Source: an uncultured Haloferula sp. (GTDB taxonomy: Bacteria > Verrucomicrobiota > Verrucomicrobiae > Verrucomicrobiales > Akkermansiaceae). Taken from it: DNA of 5,622 nt. Under the pieces are notes generated by a model. The model saw nothing but the letters and a program-made list of their open reading frames with translations. It was not told where the DNA came from and ran no database searches. The DNA lies in the NCBI GenBank assembly GCA_946885645.1, contig CAMPGU010000268.1:1-5622 (forward strand). Direction: 5' to 3'. Position numbers and translations under genes: made by a program. Each line of letters opens with the position of its first letter. Positions within the stretch are counted from its first letter, which is position 1. Positions 4,493 through 5,622 of the stretch are shown one piece after another.

Positions 4493-5622
4493 TTAGCCGA
4501 TGACCTCGGGCCAGTCGGTGTGGAAGAATTCGCCGCGGGCCTTGTCCGTGCGCTCGTAGGTGTGCGCGCCGAAGAAATCCCGCTGCGCCTGCAGCAGGTT
4601 GGCGGGAAGCACCGCGCTCCGGTAGCTATCGTAGTAGCCGAGGGACGCCGAGAAGGCAGGCACCGGGATGCCGGCCAGAGTGGCGAGGCTGACGACCTCG
4701 CGCCAGTTCTTCTGGAATTCGTTCAGGAGGTCCGTGAAATACGGCGCGAGCATCAGGTTACTCAGCTCCGGGTTGCTCCGGTACGCGTCCGTGATGTCAT
4801 TGAGGAAGCGCGCACGGATGATGCAACCGCCGCGCCAGATGGCGGCGATCTTGCCCAGATCGAGGCCCCAGCTCTTCTCCTTGCCCATTGCGGCGATGAG
4901 GTCGAGGCCCTGGGCGTAGGAGATGATCTTCGATGCGAAGAGCGCATCGTGAACCTTCTTCACCAGCTCGGCCTTCTCCGCCGGGATCTCCGCCTTCGGC
5001 CCCTGCAGCTTGCTGCTGGCGGCCACGCGCTGATCCTTCATCGAGGAAAGGATGCGGGCTTCGACGGCGGCATTGATGGTGGAAATCACCACGGCATTCT
5101 CCACCGCGTTCATGATCGTCCACTTACCGGTCCCCTTTTGGCCGGCGGTGTCGAGAATGACGTCCACGAGGGCCTTGCCGGTTTCCGGATCCTGCTGTTC
5201 GAAGATCTTCGAGGTGATCTGGATCAGGTAGCTCTCCAGATCGCCATTGTTCCAGTCGGTGAAGACGGTCGCCAGCTCGGCCGGCGTGAAGCCTGCCGCC
5301 TTGAAGATGTTGTAGGCTTCGCAGATGAGCTGCATGTCGCCGTACTCGATGCCGTTGTGGATCATCTTGACGTAGTGGCCGGCACCGCCGGGACCGATGT
5401 GGGTCACGCAGGGCTCGCCGTCCACCTTCGCCGCGATGCTCTCGAAAATGGGCTTCATCACATCCCAGGTGGAAGCGGGACCCCCGGGCATGATGGAGGG
5501 ACCTTTCCGCGCACCTTCTTCACCGCCGGAAACACCGGCACCGATGAAGCGGAAGCCGAGGTCGCCGAGCCACTTGTCGCGGCGCTCGGTGTCGGTGTAG
5601 AGGGAATTGCCGCCGTCGATGA
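4493..5622 (-). CDS. gnd: 6-phosphogluconate dehydrogenase, decarboxylating (N-terminus outside the window)
   Basis: The enzyme oxidatively decarboxylates 6-phosphogluconate to ribulose 5-phosphate with reduction of NADP+, the third step of the oxidative pentose phosphate pathway, in the cytoplasm. About 375 codons are visible; the family is usually around 470-490 residues, so roughly the first 100 (the nucleotide-binding Rossmann part) lie past the window end. The visible frame is open to the edge and begins 'IDGGNSLYTDTERR', then 'GAGVSGGEEGARKGPSIMPGG', a family hallmark. The ATG at 5491 is the internal Met of that motif, not the true start. 'GHYVKMIHNGIEYGDMQ' holds the catalytic Lys and Glu (visible residues 85 and 92) and the conserved Asn (89). 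The large helical domain follows, and the C-terminal tail 'FGAHTYERTDK' and 'EFFHTDW' reaches into the partner subunit's active site in the known dimer. No truncation or lost key residue is seen. It converges on the PEP-CTERM gene, and two hairpins lie between them. Confidence 0.97.
   Translation of the reverse strand, partial: IDGGNSLYTDTERRDKWLGDLGFRFIGAGVSGGEEGARKGPSIMPGGPASTWDVMKPIFESIAAKVDGEPCVTHIGPGGAGHYVKMIHNGIEYGDMQLICEAYNIFKAAGFTPAELATVFTDWNNGDLESYLIQITSKIFEQQDPETGKALVDVILDTAGQKGTGKWTIMNAVENAVVISTINAAVEARILSSMKDQRVAASSKLQGPKAEIPAEKAELVKKVHDALFASKIISYAQGLDLIAAMGKEKSWGLDLGKIAAIWRGGCIIRARFLNDITDAYRSNPELSNLMLAPYFTDLLNEFQKNWREVVSLATLAGIPVPAFSASLGYYDSYRSAVLPANLLQAQRDFFGAHTYERTDKARGEFFHTDWPEVIG

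Noticed and set aside
5489..5491. Met at 5491 as the start of gnd
   Set aside because: The same frame continues upstream with strongly conserved 6-phosphogluconate dehydrogenase motifs to the window end, so this Met is internal.

Overview
The window is GC-rich, densely coding DNA, most likely from a verrucomicrobial chromosome (Verrucomicrobiales, Luteolibacter/Haloferula-like; this placement is inference). Four things point there: a secreted ThuA-fold protein of the type common in Planctomycetes and Verrucomicrobia; a subtilase whose C-terminus carries a DxDGDG module and a terminal beta domain ending in a 'KRFYRVEVV' type motif; a PEP-CTERM protein with a short VPEP / hydrophobic / RRRR tail; and no recognisable Shine-Dalgarno sequence at any of the three internal starts. 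No mobile element, CRISPR array, tRNA or rRNA is visible.

Layout: four genes on the plus strand are followed by one convergent gene. (1) 5-337: small single-domain rhodanese, possibly starting just inside the window edge. (2) 393-1319: exported ThuA-like protein. (3) 1520-3589: exported S8 subtilisin-type protease with a fervidolysin-like propeptide, complete catalytic residues, a PA domain inserted just before the catalytic Ser, and a calcium-binding-like C-terminal tail. (4) 3729-4406: PEP-CTERM surface protein with a beta-sandwich-like body of unknown function. (5) 4493-5622, minus strand: NADP-dependent 6-phosphogluconate dehydrogenase (gnd), whose N-terminal Rossmann part lies outside the window. 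A strong 9-bp hairpin and a second 6-bp hairpin lie between the convergent genes 4 and 5 and are probable terminators.

The genes do not form an obvious single pathway. Genes 2-4 all encode exported proteins but are separated by 74, 200 and 139 bp gaps or less and may be transcribed separately. The gnd gene is pentose-phosphate housekeeping. The most noteworthy non-coding signals are inverted repeats close to each of the three internal plus-strand starts, especially a perfect 7+7 bp repeat that runs into the ATG of the ThuA-like gene. I did not find convincing evidence for a new multi-gene system; the least explained gene is the PEP-CTERM protein beside the protease.
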